Shown: positions 7,501 to 14,034 of the stretch, piece after piece
Position numbering within the stretch: position 1 is the first letter of the stretch
How the letters are laid out: each line of letters begins with the position of its first letter
Assembly: GCA_014379275.1 (NCBI GenBank)
Contig: JACMMA010000473.1
Span: 1-15,060 of the forward strand
Length of the DNA stretch: 15,060 nt
Source: Armatimonadota bacterium
GTDB lineage: Bacteria > Armatimonadota > Armatimonadia > Armatimonadales > Armatimonadaceae
Reading direction: 5' to 3'
Program-made: the position numbers and the translations under genes
The notes under the pieces: generated by a model
The model's input: the letters and a program-made list of their open reading frames with translations, nothing else
Database searches by the model: none
Told to the model about the DNA's origin: nothing

Positions 7501-8406
7501 CTATAGTCCTTCGTAGGACGAGGATTTCGGGAAGATATTTTTCAAACCGACTTTTCCGAACTGTAGCCCCTTCGCATGCCCGTCGGCAAACATGAAGTTG
7601 GCAATGCCTGAACCGGTGCCGGAACGGGTGTGGCGATAGGAAGGGCCTTTACACGTCCAGACCCACGGATCGGGGCCACCGAAGTTTTTGGTGCAAGTGG
7701 TGGCGTTGATGTCCGTGAAATCTTTGTTGATCCAGTTGTCTCGGTACCAGGTCGCGGTCAGTATATCGTCGTCACTAGGCGTCCCGATGTCTGCGGAGCT
7801 GATCCAGTCGGTTGGCACGCCGCCGTCAAACTGGTAATTCCCATCACCGACCCAGATGACGTCAGCCGGGAATTCGATAGCCGCGAGACTCTTCTGCGGG
7901 ACGAGTTGACCGCCCCACAGGGTGTAGTCACGCCCACCGAGGATCGGGTTCGCCGCGTAGGAGACGCCCTCCCCGCGCGTCCGGGAAGCACAACTTAAAA
8001 CTGTCCCGGATGCCGTATAACTATTGGTTTTGACGTACGGCTGAATGGCGGCCCACCAGGGACCCCATCCCTGGTTATCCAGGCTCCAGGAGACGACAGT
8101 GCCCGGGAACTTCTCGTCGTAATCCTGCATGTACATCATCGTCGCCGATCCGAGTTGTTTCAGGTTCGACAAACAGGAGATTTGGCGTGCTTTCTCACGC
8201 GCCTGGGCAAAAACGGGAAACAATATAGCTGCGAGTATTGCAATGATTGCAATAACAACTAAAAGTTCTATCAAGGTGAAACCGGGCGACGACTTCTGGT
8301 TTGCATTGCGGAAGCGCGGTGCAAATCTTTGTACGGTATGTGTTGAATTCTGACAGCATGCTGTGTCACTTACGGACGAAACTGCTGCCTTTTGACAATG
8401 CTTCAC
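7501..8406 (-). CDS. Prepilin-type N-terminal domain protein (DUF1559-like, ADGH motif)
   Basis: A 301-residue protein processed by prepilin peptidase. The cleavage site is Gly42|Phe43, followed by FTLIELLVVIAIIAILAA with Glu47 at mature position 5 and a helix running into FPVFAQAREKARQISCLSNL. The C-terminal part has a pseudopilin-like globular domain with FMFADGH (271-277), matching the DUF1559 / H-X9-DG group abundant in Planctomycetota and Armatimonadota. Start is GTG at 8406 with AAAGGA about 8 nt upstream; no other in-frame start precedes the cleavage site. The 42-residue leader is long for prepilins and contains three cysteines. It is the first gene of the minus-strand operon, behind a strong promoter overlapped by a LacI-type operator, so it should be induced together with the dehydrogenases. 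Its role is unknown; a surface assembly or substrate-capture function is speculative. Confidence 0.88.
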   Translation of the reverse strand: MKHCQKAAVSSVSDTACCQNSTHTVQRFAPRFRNANQKSSPGFTLIELLVVIAIIAILAAILFPVFAQAREKARQISCLSNLKQLGSATMMYMQDYDEKFPGTVVSWSLDNQGWGPWWAAIQPYVKTNSYTASGTVLSCASRTRGEGVSYAANPILGGRDYTLWGGQLVPQKSLAAIEFPADVIWVGDGNYQFDGGVPTDWISSADIGTPSDDDILTATWYRDNWINKDFTDINATTCTKNFGGPDPWVWTCKGPSYRHTRSGTGSGIANFMFADGHAKGLQFGKVGLKNIFPKSSSYEGL

Positions 8407-8421
8407 TGCTAGTGTCCTTTC

Positions 8422-8475
8422 TGAGACATCGAGGTACCAGAGGTTCGCTGGTAATGTTTCGAATGATCCGTCTCA
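8422..8475 (-). promoter_or_regulatory. Structured 5' leader of the prepilin transcript
   Basis: Within the roughly 90-nt leader, TGAGAC (8475-8470) can pair with GTCTCA (8427-8422). This encloses an inner hairpin of TACCAG with CTGGTA (8453-8435) and a 7-nt loop. The outer stem ends right next to the Shine-Dalgarno (GAAAGGA). This could affect translation start or RNA stability. It matches no riboswitch class I know. Confidence 0.4.
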
Positions 8476-8480
8476 TCCAA

Positions 8481-8502
8481 CTTATGAGAACGTTCTCATA
8501 AG
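8481..8502. promoter_or_regulatory. LacI-type operator, 22-bp perfect palindrome before the prepilin operon
   Basis: The half-site CTTATGAGAAC is followed directly by its reverse complement. The central 14 bp are identical to the palindrome before the LacI-type gene. It starts 1 nt downstream of the -10 hexamer and would cover the predicted transcription start, a classic repressor position. The longer symmetry predicts tighter binding than at the repressor's own promoter. Confidence 0.85.
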
Positions 8503-8503
8503 G

Positions 8504-8532
8504 GTTATAACCTTATTTTCGAGAGATGTCAA
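8504..8532 (-). promoter_or_regulatory. Strong sigma-70-type promoter of the prepilin operon
   Basis: On the minus strand, a consensus -35 TTGACA (8532-8527) and a -10 TATAAC (8509-8504, 5/6) are 17 nt apart. The predicted transcription start is near 8497, inside the 22-bp palindrome, giving a leader of about 90 nt before the GTG start. Confidence 0.8.
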
Positions 8533-8540
8533 GGGGTGAT

Positions 8541-8806
8541 TACAAAATCTTATTCAATTTCTAGAAGGGCGAAAAATATCATCGATGAGGTGGTCTGTCT
8601 GTCGCTGTTCGAACGAGATGGATTCAGCCTCGCAAGAGTGAAAAAGTAGGTCGATCCGGTCATTGTTCGTCCATAGGTGCGGGGTGCACTTGCCTCACCG
8701 ACTTACGACCGCGGGCATCGCCCGAAGTCATCAAAGGGACAGCGTCGTCCTGGCCGCTGATAGCGGCCTAATCAGAACCGTTGAAAGTGAATGGTGCCTG
8801 TCTATA
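8541..8806. other. Non-coding gap with small perfect hairpins
   Basis: No open reading frame of coding quality is seen on either strand. Two perfect short hairpins lie in its right part: CGGGC-ATC-GCCCG (8712-8724) and GGCCGCT-GAT-AGCGGCC (8752-8768). They precede the tRNA terminator hairpin as read on the plus strand. Neither has a U-run. They may be back-up terminators for the tRNA transcript or part of a small RNA; nothing decides between these. Confidence 0.4.
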
Positions 8807-8833
8807 AAATCCCCCTAAAAATTAGGGGGATTT
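8807..8833 (-). terminator. Intrinsic terminator of the tRNA-Gly gene
   Basis: A 12-bp perfect stem (AAATCCCCCTAA with TTAGGGGGATTT) on a 3-nt loop, 8 nt past the tRNA 3' end. In the tRNA direction the stem ends in a T-rich stretch (ATTTTATAG), consistent with rho-independent termination. The stem is symmetric and may also stop transcription arriving from the other side. Confidence 0.75.
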
Positions 8834-8841
8834 GTTAGGCA

Positions 8842-8913
8842 AGCGGGAGACGGGACTCGAACCCGCGACATTTTGCTTGGGAAGCAAACGCTCTACCACT
8901 GAACTACTCCCGC
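8842..8913 (-). tRNA. tRNA-Gly, anticodon CCC
   Basis: A complete 72-nt cloverleaf on the minus strand: acceptor GCGGGAG/CTCCCGC, D-stem GTTC/GAGC, anticodon stem TTTGC/GCAAA, loop TTCCCAA (anticodon CCC at positions 34-36), 5-nt variable loop, and T-arm GCGGG-TTCGAGT-CCCGT. The discriminator is T and the CCA end is not encoded, so it must be added after transcription. It reads GGG glycine codons. It has its own promoter and terminator and belongs to neither flanking operon. Confidence 0.96.
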
Positions 8914-8926
8914 ATGAAGTTCCCCT

Positions 8927-8955
8927 ATCATACACGGCAAGCGCGCCGGTTGCAA
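8927..8955 (-). promoter_or_regulatory. Promoter of the tRNA-Gly gene
   Basis: On the minus strand, TTGCAA (8955-8950) and TATGAT (8932-8927) are 17 nt apart, and the -10 ends 13 nt before the tRNA 5' end. The -10 matches consensus at 5 of 6 positions. TTGCAA is itself a palindrome and could serve a weak divergent plus-strand promoter toward the lipid kinase gene, but that side has no good -10. Confidence 0.7.
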
Positions 8956-9076
8956 GCGCCCGCGCCCGCAAGATATCTAAGCCCGTACATTGCCCTTATG
9001 GTGTCGTCTCGCCTCCCCGTTTGTTTGCCAACCCTGCTTTTGCGGGAATATTCCTGTGAATGGGGATAAGAAAATC

Positions 9077-10003
9077 ATGGCAGCAGTTTTAGAAGAACGC
9101 AATACGGGAGACGCAACGCATACAGACCAACAGCAACCGATCCCCTTCTTGATGAACGACAAGGCGGGTGCGCTACGCACGACGGCGAGTGCGGACGAGA
9201 TGCGCGACCTCGGGCGGGAGCAGGGCTTGGACCTGGACATCATCAGCACCACGTCGCCTGAGGATACGCAGGAGACCATCGCGCGGTTGGTAAGAAACGG
9301 CGCGACGCAGATCGCGGTCGCCGGCGGGGATGGCACCGTCGCCTGCGCCGTGCAAGCGTTAGCCGGGACCGGCGTCACACTCGGAATCGTCGCGCAGGGC
9401 ACGGCGAACAATTTTGCTACCGCGCTCCGCTTGCCACAGGATCTGCCTTCCGCACTCCGCGTGCTCAAGGATGGTGTGGCACGCGAGGTGGATCTGGGGC
9501 GGATCGGCGACCTGTATTTTACCGAGTCGGCGGGGATCGGGCTGTTCGCCGACGCGATGGTGCTCCAGGACCCGACCGACAAGAGTGTCCTGCGCACGCT
9601 GTGGACCGCGTTCCGGGTGCTTTCCTCGGCACGAGCGCGGCGCGTCAAACTGTACATCGACGGCGAGTTGCATACGGAGCGGGCGGTGATGTGCGAAGTG
9701 GCGAACAGCTTCCGCATGGGCTATGCGATGCCGATGGCTCCCGAGGCGAAACTCACCGACGGCGTACTGGACGTCGTGATCGTCGGCGACCTGAAACTGC
9801 ACGAAGTGATCCCGTATTTTCGTGCGATGAAAGCGCAACTGCATCATACGCTACCGAAAGTGCAGGTCTTGAAAGCGAAAGAGGTGCGGATCGAATCGCG
9901 CCATACCATCAATGTACACTGCGACGATGCCGTGATCGGGACCACGCCGGTGACGATCTCGGTCGCGCCGCGCGCGCTGAAAGTACTTGTGGACAGGCTT
10001 TAG
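9077..10003 (+). CDS. Diacylglycerol kinase / YegS-family lipid kinase
   Basis: A 308-residue protein of the DAGK catalytic-domain family, which uses ATP to phosphorylate diacylglycerol or a related lipid at the inner membrane face. Visible motifs are NDKAG (27-31, the usual N-P-x-A/S-G position), GGDGT (83-87, nucleotide binding), GTANNFA (108-114), SAGIG (151-155) and DGVLD (228-232). Near the C-terminus, where the family normally has Asp-Gly-Glu supplying a catalytic Glu, it reads CDDAVIG (282-288), with Ala285 at the Glu position; activity may therefore be altered. The ATG at 9077 follows GGGGATAAG. The frame extends back to 8990, but that part is cysteine- and proline-rich and unlike the family. 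It begins a plus-strand group: the phosphatase gene starts 3 nt after its stop. Confidence 0.9.
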   Translation: MAAVLEERNTGDATHTDQQQPIPFLMNDKAGALRTTASADEMRDLGREQGLDLDIISTTSPEDTQETIARLVRNGATQIAVAGGDGTVACAVQALAGTGVTLGIVAQGTANNFATALRLPQDLPSALRVLKDGVAREVDLGRIGDLYFTESAGIGLFADAMVLQDPTDKSVLRTLWTAFRVLSSARARRVKLYIDGELHTERAVMCEVANSFRMGYAMPMAPEAKLTDGVLDVVIVGDLKLHEVIPYFRAMKAQLHHTLPKVQVLKAKEVRIESRHTINVHCDDAVIGTTPVTISVAPRALKVLVDRL

Positions 10004-10006
10004 CGG

Positions 10007-10756
10007 ATGATTGCGGGAGTAACAGGGGAGAAACAGCGATTCGCCCGGCTCGCGGCGGCACAAGCATGGTTCCGGGCGCGGCGCGGCCTGATCGCGGTGA
10101 TGTTCCTGCTCGGTATTTTCGTCTTGCTCACGGTGGTCGCGAAGTCACCCGGCTTACGCGATTGGGACGCCGACGTTTCGCGCTTCGTTCAGCGCGGCGA
10201 AAGTGCGCCGCTGACCGCGATCGCGCGGGCGTTCACGATACTGGGCAACGGGCCGGTCCTGCTTATCGTATCGTTGTCGGCGTTCGCCTGGTTGTGGCGC
10301 ACGCGAAAACCGGTCGCTGGTGCCTTACTGGTCGCGGCGATCTCGGGGCACCTGCTCAATATAGCCTTGAAAGCGGCGGTGAATCGCCCGCGTCCGAGCG
10401 AGGCGGACGAAGTCGCGAAGCTATTTGAAACGAACGGTTCGTCGTTCCCGTCCGGTCATGCGATGACAGCGGTGATGTTTTTCGGCTTTCTGGCGGTGTT
10501 GATCCAGGTGCATGTCCGCTCCCGTCCGCTCCGGCGGCTATTGATTGCGTTGACGACGTTTCTTGCTCTCGGGATCTGTCTGAGCCGTGTCTACCTCGGC
10601 AATCATTTCACCTCGGATATCGTGGGGGGGATCGCCGCGGGTCTGCTGTTCTTATTCGCCTGGGTCGTGGCTTACCGACGATGGGGGGCGGAGGAGTTTG
10701 CGCCCGTGGTGTCGAACAATCCCGGCAGCGACGTGCCGAACGCCGCAGCCATTTGA
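10007..10756 (+). CDS. PAP2-family membrane phosphatase
   Basis: A 249-residue membrane protein of the PAP2 (type 2 phosphatidic acid phosphatase) superfamily. It carries the full three-part signature: Lys122 with Arg129-Pro130 (K-x6-RP), PSGH at 148-151, and Ser193-Arg194 with His200 and Asp204 (SR-x5-H-x3-D). His200 would be the nucleophile. Hydrophobic segments lie at about 28-46, 83-98, 104-121, 152-168, 178-191 and 205-223, giving the usual six-helix layout. Substrates in the family include phosphatidic acid and undecaprenyl pyrophosphate. Directly after a lipid-kinase gene (3-nt gap), either the reverse reaction or recycling of lipid carrier phosphates is plausible. Translation is probably coupled, as no clear Shine-Dalgarno is visible. 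Confidence 0.92.
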   Translation: MIAGVTGEKQRFARLAAAQAWFRARRGLIAVMFLLGIFVLLTVVAKSPGLRDWDADVSRFVQRGESAPLTAIARAFTILGNGPVLLIVSLSAFAWLWRTRKPVAGALLVAAISGHLLNIALKAAVNRPRPSEADEVAKLFETNGSSFPSGHAMTAVMFFGFLAVLIQVHVRSRPLRRLLIALTTFLALGICLSRVYLGNHFTSDIVGGIAAGLLFLFAWVVAYRRWGAEEFAPVVSNNPGSDVPNAAAI

Positions 10757-10775
10757 AACAAGGGAATCAGTAGAC

Positions 10776-11849
10776 ATGAGCGATACAGCGGAAACGTCGT
10801 CTCCGGCCGCGGTGGGATCGTCCCCTGCGGCACCGCGCGCCCTGCTCGTCGGGGCGGGTGGTATGGGTAAAACCTGGGGCAAGAATGTCAAAGGGCACCC
10901 GGAACTGGCGATGCTTGCCGGTTGGGTAGACCTGCGCGACGGCGCCGCGGCGGCGGCGGCGGATGAACTCGAACTGACCGGGGTCGTGACCGGCACCGAC
11001 TTCGCCAAACTTCTGGCCGATGTCCGCCCCGATTTCGTGATCGATGTCACGATTCCGGAAGCGCATCATGATGTCACCGTTGCCGCACTGGCCGCCGGAG
11101 TCCCGGTCCTGGGTGAAAAGCCGATGGCGCACACGATGGAAGCGGCACGGGAAATGATCGCGGCGTCGGAACGGTCGGGGAAACTATACATGGTCAGCCA
11201 GAGCCGACGCTACGACGGACGCTTGCGGGCGTTCCGCGAACAGATCGCGGCGAATCTCGGCGCGGTCGGCATCCTGAACGCGGACTTTTACATCGGGGCG
11301 CACTTCGGCGGCTTCCGCGACGAAATGGACAGTGTGCTCCTGCTGGATATGGCGATCCACTCGTTCGATCAGGCGCGGTACCTCCTCGGAGACGCCGACC
11401 CGGTGTCCGTGTACTGCGAGGAGTTCAATCCGAGCTGGTCGTGGTACAAAGGGGACGCCTCCGCGACCGCGCTTTTCGAGATGGCGAACGGCGTACGGTT
11501 CACCTATCGGGGGTCGTGGTGCGCGGAAGGTTTGTCGTCCTCCTGGGAGTGTGATTGGCGTGCGGTCGGCTCGAACGGGACCGCGAAATGGGACGGGAAC
11601 GGCGCGCCGGTCGTGCAGACGGTTCTGGGACCGAACGGCTTTATGTCCAAAATGAATGATGTCGCCACCGCCGAATTGCCGCAAAATGTCCCGGGCGGGA
11701 TCGCGGGCAGTTTGCTCGACTTCGTGAACGCGCTGAAGACCGGTGCCACCCCGATGGGCGAGTGTCACGATAATATCAAGAGTCTCGCCATGGTCTTTGC
11801 CGCGATCGAATCGGCGAAGACGGGCCAGCGGGTGCCGATAGTCATCTGA
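10776..11849 (+). CDS. Gfo/Idh/MocA-family oxidoreductase
   Basis: A 357-residue NAD(P)-dependent oxidoreductase of the glucose-fructose oxidoreductase/inositol dehydrogenase family. The N-terminal Rossmann fold has GAGGMG (26-31) and Asp52 at the end of beta-2 (GWVDLRDG), favouring NAD. The EKP motif is at 114-116 (Lys115 catalytic). The C-terminal domain has Asp191 and His195 (LDMAIHSFDQ), the usual catalytic pair. Start is the ATG at 10776, after AAGGGA and 19 nt past the phosphatase stop. The open frame extends upstream to 10587, but that part overlaps the phosphatase gene. The first 20 residues (Ser/Ala/Pro-rich) are an unstructured extension. The substrate is probably a sugar or cyclitol. 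Its link to the lipid kinase and phosphatase is unclear, though an inositol- or sugar-lipid pathway is conceivable. Confidence 0.92.
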   Translation: MSDTAETSSPAAVGSSPAAPRALLVGAGGMGKTWGKNVKGHPELAMLAGWVDLRDGAAAAAADELELTGVVTGTDFAKLLADVRPDFVIDVTIPEAHHDVTVAALAAGVPVLGEKPMAHTMEAAREMIAASERSGKLYMVSQSRRYDGRLRAFREQIAANLGAVGILNADFYIGAHFGGFRDEMDSVLLLDMAIHSFDQARYLLGDADPVSVYCEEFNPSWSWYKGDASATALFEMANGVRFTYRGSWCAEGLSSSWECDWRAVGSNGTAKWDGNGAPVVQTVLGPNGFMSKMNDVATAELPQNVPGGIAGSLLDFVNALKTGATPMGECHDNIKSLAMVFAAIESAKTGQRVPIVI

Positions 11850-11864
11850 CAGATACCCACAAAA

Positions 11865-12533
11865 ATGGGGTACAACGGGGCGACGCTCGGTAGCGGGCGA
11901 CCCAATAATGCCGACGGGGATAGTATATTGACGCTTACAGCCATACCACTTAGATTAACACGATGCGCCAGCCGGGCTTTTCGCTCCTCTTTACAGCGAC
12001 GCCTCGCGGGCGGACTTGCCTTGCTCGCGCTCGGAGCCGTTTCCCTCGGCGGGTGCGGCGGCAGCAACGACGACAAGGAGATTTTGAACTCGTCATCGCG
12101 TTCCAATTCGCTGTCGAGTTTGTTTGTCGTCACCGCCAGCGTGAGAAACCCGGGCGGAGCAGACACGGGCGCGGGTCAATATGACTGCTGGGTCGCCCAG
12201 CGTCCCAGCCAGCGCGATGAAGGGTTTTCGTTCATCGCCGCGAACGAGATCCCCGCCGGTCGCGGCATGGCTGTCGTTTACCCAACGAACCGCAACGTTT
12301 CCTTCGTCGGACGGAACACGCTGGTGGACCTGCAGGTCGTTTACGCGGAGGGGGTGGGCGAGGGTGTCGGACGGATCACCGATATCGGCAGCATACCGGC
12401 GTTCTCGCGGACCCCTTTCGGCTCATCGCGGCCGGTGAAATATGTGCTGTTCGTGCCTGCCGGTGACCTGGCACGTAGCGGCGCGGAGGTCGGCGATCTA
12501 CTCTTTGTGCCGGTGAGTACACCCACAAATTAG
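11865..12533 (+). CDS. Lipoprotein of unknown function; start uncertain, probable frameshift near the 5' end
   Basis: The intact reading frame encodes up to 222 residues. It has a lipoprotein signal (basic SSLQRRLAGG, hydrophobic LALLALGAVS, lipobox LGGC), a Ser/Asn-rich linker, and a domain with FVVTASVRNPGG near its beginning and FVPAGDLA near its end. No family is recognised. The start is unsettled. The ATG at 11865 lacks a Shine-Dalgarno and gives a 46-residue n-region with non-coding-like codons. A TTG at 11928 has GGGGA upstream but overlaps a promoter-like sequence. The ATG at 11963 sits at the predicted transcription start but is one frame off. Removing one T from the T4 run at 11978-11981 would join that ATG to the lipobox frame as MRQPGFRSSLQRRLAGG, a typical signal peptide. 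Downstream of about 11995 the coding frame is clear. Confidence 0.65.
   Translation: MGYNGATLGSGRPNNADGDSILTLTAIPLRLTRCASRAFRSSLQRRLAGGLALLALGAVSLGGCGGSNDDKEILNSSSRSNSLSSLFVVTASVRNPGGADTGAGQYDCWVAQRPSQRDEGFSFIAANEIPAGRGMAVVYPTNRNVSFVGRNTLVDLQVVYAEGVGEGVGRITDIGSIPAFSRTPFGSSRPVKYVLFVPAGDLARSGAEVGDLLFVPVSTPTN
11928..11956 (+). promoter_or_regulatory. Candidate promoter of the lipoprotein gene
   Basis: TTGACG (11928-11933) and TAGATT (11951-11956) are 17 nt apart. The predicted start of transcription falls at or next to the ATG at 11963, so that message would be leaderless. The -35 matches 5/6 and the -10 matches 4/6. Confidence 0.5.
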
Positions 12534-12588
12534 TCGGAAACTGGTCGCGGGACGTATGCGGCGCGGCGCGGGGATGACCTACTGCGCC

Positions 12589-12613
12589 GCAACTTTTCCG
12601 ACCCCGACACGTC
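12589..12613 (+). promoter_or_regulatory. ECF-sigma-like promoter GCAAC-N16-CGTC, first copy
   Basis: GCAAC at 12589-12593 and CGTC at 12610-12613, 16 nt apart, resemble the GGAAC/CGTC pattern of many extracytoplasmic-function sigma promoters. The same pair with the same spacing precedes the paralogous gene at 14035. Similarity between the two upstream regions begins at this motif. The CGTC ends 9 nt before the ATG, so the message would have almost no leader, which fits the absence of a Shine-Dalgarno. Confidence 0.5.
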
Positions 12614-12622
12614 CCTACAATG

Positions 12623-13936
12623 ATGCTCACCCGCCGTGTACTGCTATCGTCGCTCGTCCCCGCGTTCGGAATACTCGCCGTGCCCGCCCAGGACGACGAA
12701 ACGCCGGAAAAACGTTCTCCCCTGTTCCCCCGCCTGTTCCCGGAACCGACGGGCACAAATGGCTTCGAGGAGATCCTCCGCGCCGGGGAGCGAATCGCTG
12801 ACGCGGAGCGAAACCGTACGATTATTAGAGCACCCTATCCCAGCCCACGACAGAATACCAACACGCTGTCGGTGAAGCGGGCGTATCTCGCCGACCCCGC
12901 TTCTCGCGCGGCGTTGTCGCTGTTGCGGCAGGGATTGCGAAAGCCGATACAGATCGCCCCGATTGTTGCATCGCCTGCGTATTACGAAATGTCCCTCCCG
13001 ATGCTTCCACTGTCACGCCTGCTCGGGTTTCGCGTCCACGTCGGTTTCGCGGACGGCGACGGCGCGGCGGTCGTGAGCGAAGTGCTGGGGTTCCTACGAT
13101 TCGCCGACGGCTTCAAGCCCGTCAGCGTCGTCTCGGGCTCGATAGGTGGTTCACTCGAACGGAATGTTCTGACCCCGCTGATCCGGGTGCACGACGGTTG
13201 GAGCGCACGTGACTGTGACCGGCTACTTGCCTTCGCCGAAACCCGCGCGAACGCTCCCGATCCCGCTCTCGCCGCGCTTACGGCGGAGCGGGAGTCGGCG
13301 CGGGCCGCGTGGGAGCGTTCGATGGCGAAGCCCGAGGAACTGGAAGAACTGTTCGAGTCAGCGGATACTGAGAATACGGGGGATGAGGAGACCGAGCGTG
13401 TCACGAAAGCCGAAATGTTCGCCGAACGCCTTCGCGCCGACAGCGGGGTGCGGGCGCGGGTCTGGGGCGAGATGGCGGACGCGATCAAAGTCCACTACGA
13501 TCGCGTTACGGCACTGCTCGCCGACCCGACGAAGCGGATATTTCTCGACACGCCCGCCGAGGAGAAGAGCCGGTTCCACGAAATCACACTGCTCCTGCGT
13601 GGCTCGATGGTGATCGACGCGCACTTAGCGGTGCGGCAAGCGGTCGAGAACCGCCTGAACAACCAACTCCTCGCCACACACGCCGCGATCCGCCGCCACC
13701 GCTGGGAGAACGACCGCCTGCCCAAGACGCTGGACGAACTGAAACTCGGTGCCAACATCGTCACCGATCCGTTTACCGCGAAGCCGCTTTTATACGAGCC
13801 GGACCCGACCGGGAGCAACTACAAATTGGCGAGCGCGGGCGCACTACTCCCCGGCACGGACGGCAAGCCGGACGCGCGAGAACGATTTGCGCTTCCGCGC
13901 GAGTATCCCAAGTCGCTGAAATCTCCGGTGAAGTAA
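12623..13936 (+). CDS. Exported protein of unknown function with twin-arginine signal (paralogue 1)
   Basis: A protein of about 437 residues. The N-terminus MLTRRVLLSSLVPAFG has Thr-Arg-Arg followed by a hydrophobic stretch and VPA before Gln, suggesting Tat or Sec export. A conserved segment PLFPRLFPEPTGTNGFEE follows, shared almost unchanged with the next gene. The middle is helix-rich with a charged acidic stretch (EELFESADTENTGDEE). The C-terminus has NDRLPKTLDELKL, DPFTAKPLLYE and YKLASAG, a tail seen in many uncharacterised exported proteins of Planctomycetota and related phyla that resembles the pseudopilin GspG C-terminus. No enzymatic motif is seen. The ATG at 12623 was chosen because it aligns with the start of the paralogue; another ATG lies immediately upstream at 12620. 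There is no Shine-Dalgarno. A hairpin follows the stop codon. Confidence 0.8.
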   Translation: MLTRRVLLSSLVPAFGILAVPAQDDETPEKRSPLFPRLFPEPTGTNGFEEILRAGERIADAERNRTIIRAPYPSPRQNTNTLSVKRAYLADPASRAALSLLRQGLRKPIQIAPIVASPAYYEMSLPMLPLSRLLGFRVHVGFADGDGAAVVSEVLGFLRFADGFKPVSVVSGSIGGSLERNVLTPLIRVHDGWSARDCDRLLAFAETRANAPDPALAALTAERESARAAWERSMAKPEELEELFESADTENTGDEETERVTKAEMFAERLRADSGVRARVWGEMADAIKVHYDRVTALLADPTKRIFLDTPAEEKSRFHEITLLLRGSMVIDAHLAVRQAVENRLNNQLLATHAAIRRHRWENDRLPKTLDELKLGANIVTDPFTAKPLLYEPDPTGSNYKLASAGALLPGTDGKPDARERFALPREYPKSLKSPVK

Positions 13937-13940
13937 GGTG

Positions 13941-13978
13941 TTTCGGGGTTGTCACGCCCGGGGGTGACAACCCGGAAA
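13941..13978. other. Strong hairpin between the two paralogues, possible terminator
   Basis: A 10-bp perfect stem (GGGTTGTCAC with GTGACAACCC) over an 8-nt loop, extended after one G-G mismatch by four more pairs (TTTC with GAAA). It lies 4 nt after the stop codon of the first paralogue. There is no U-run on the plus strand, so it is not a classic intrinsic terminator. It may protect the 3' end or end transcription with help, separating the two paralogues into their own transcripts. Confidence 0.6.
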
Positions 13979-13999
13979 AGGCACCAAGCCTCGCGCTTC

Positions 14000-14024
14000 G
14001 CAACCTTTCCCCCACCCACACGTC
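14000..14024 (+). promoter_or_regulatory. ECF-sigma-like promoter GCAAC-N16-CGTC, second copy
   Basis: GCAAC at 14000-14004 and CGTC at 14021-14024 are 16 nt apart, as before the first paralogue. CGTC ends 10 nt before the ATG. The intervening sequence is similar in both copies (TTTCC early, CACACGTC or GACACGTC late), so either selection or recent duplication keeps the block. Confidence 0.5.
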
Positions 14025-14034
14025 GCTATTATAG

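Noticed and set aside
8541..8913. Integrated element or attachment site at the tRNA-Gly gene
   Set aside because: No integrase gene, no repeated tRNA 3' end and no mobile-element genes are present in the window.
8977..9717. A 246-codon minus-strand frame and a 275-codon plus-strand frame (9601-10428) over the kinase/phosphatase genes
   Set aside because: Both overlap genes with clear family motifs, and their own translations are low-complexity Ser/Arg-rich.
11853..11874. Terminator hairpin after the Gfo/Idh gene (TACCCA / TGGGGTA)
   Set aside because: Only about five base pairs with a bulge and no U-run.
12616..12621. TACAAT (and TATTAT at 14027) as sigma-70 -10 hexamers before the paralogues
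   Set aside because: They end only 1-2 nt before the start codon, so transcription would begin inside the gene; no -35 lies at the right distance. The GCAAC-N16-CGTC reading fits better.
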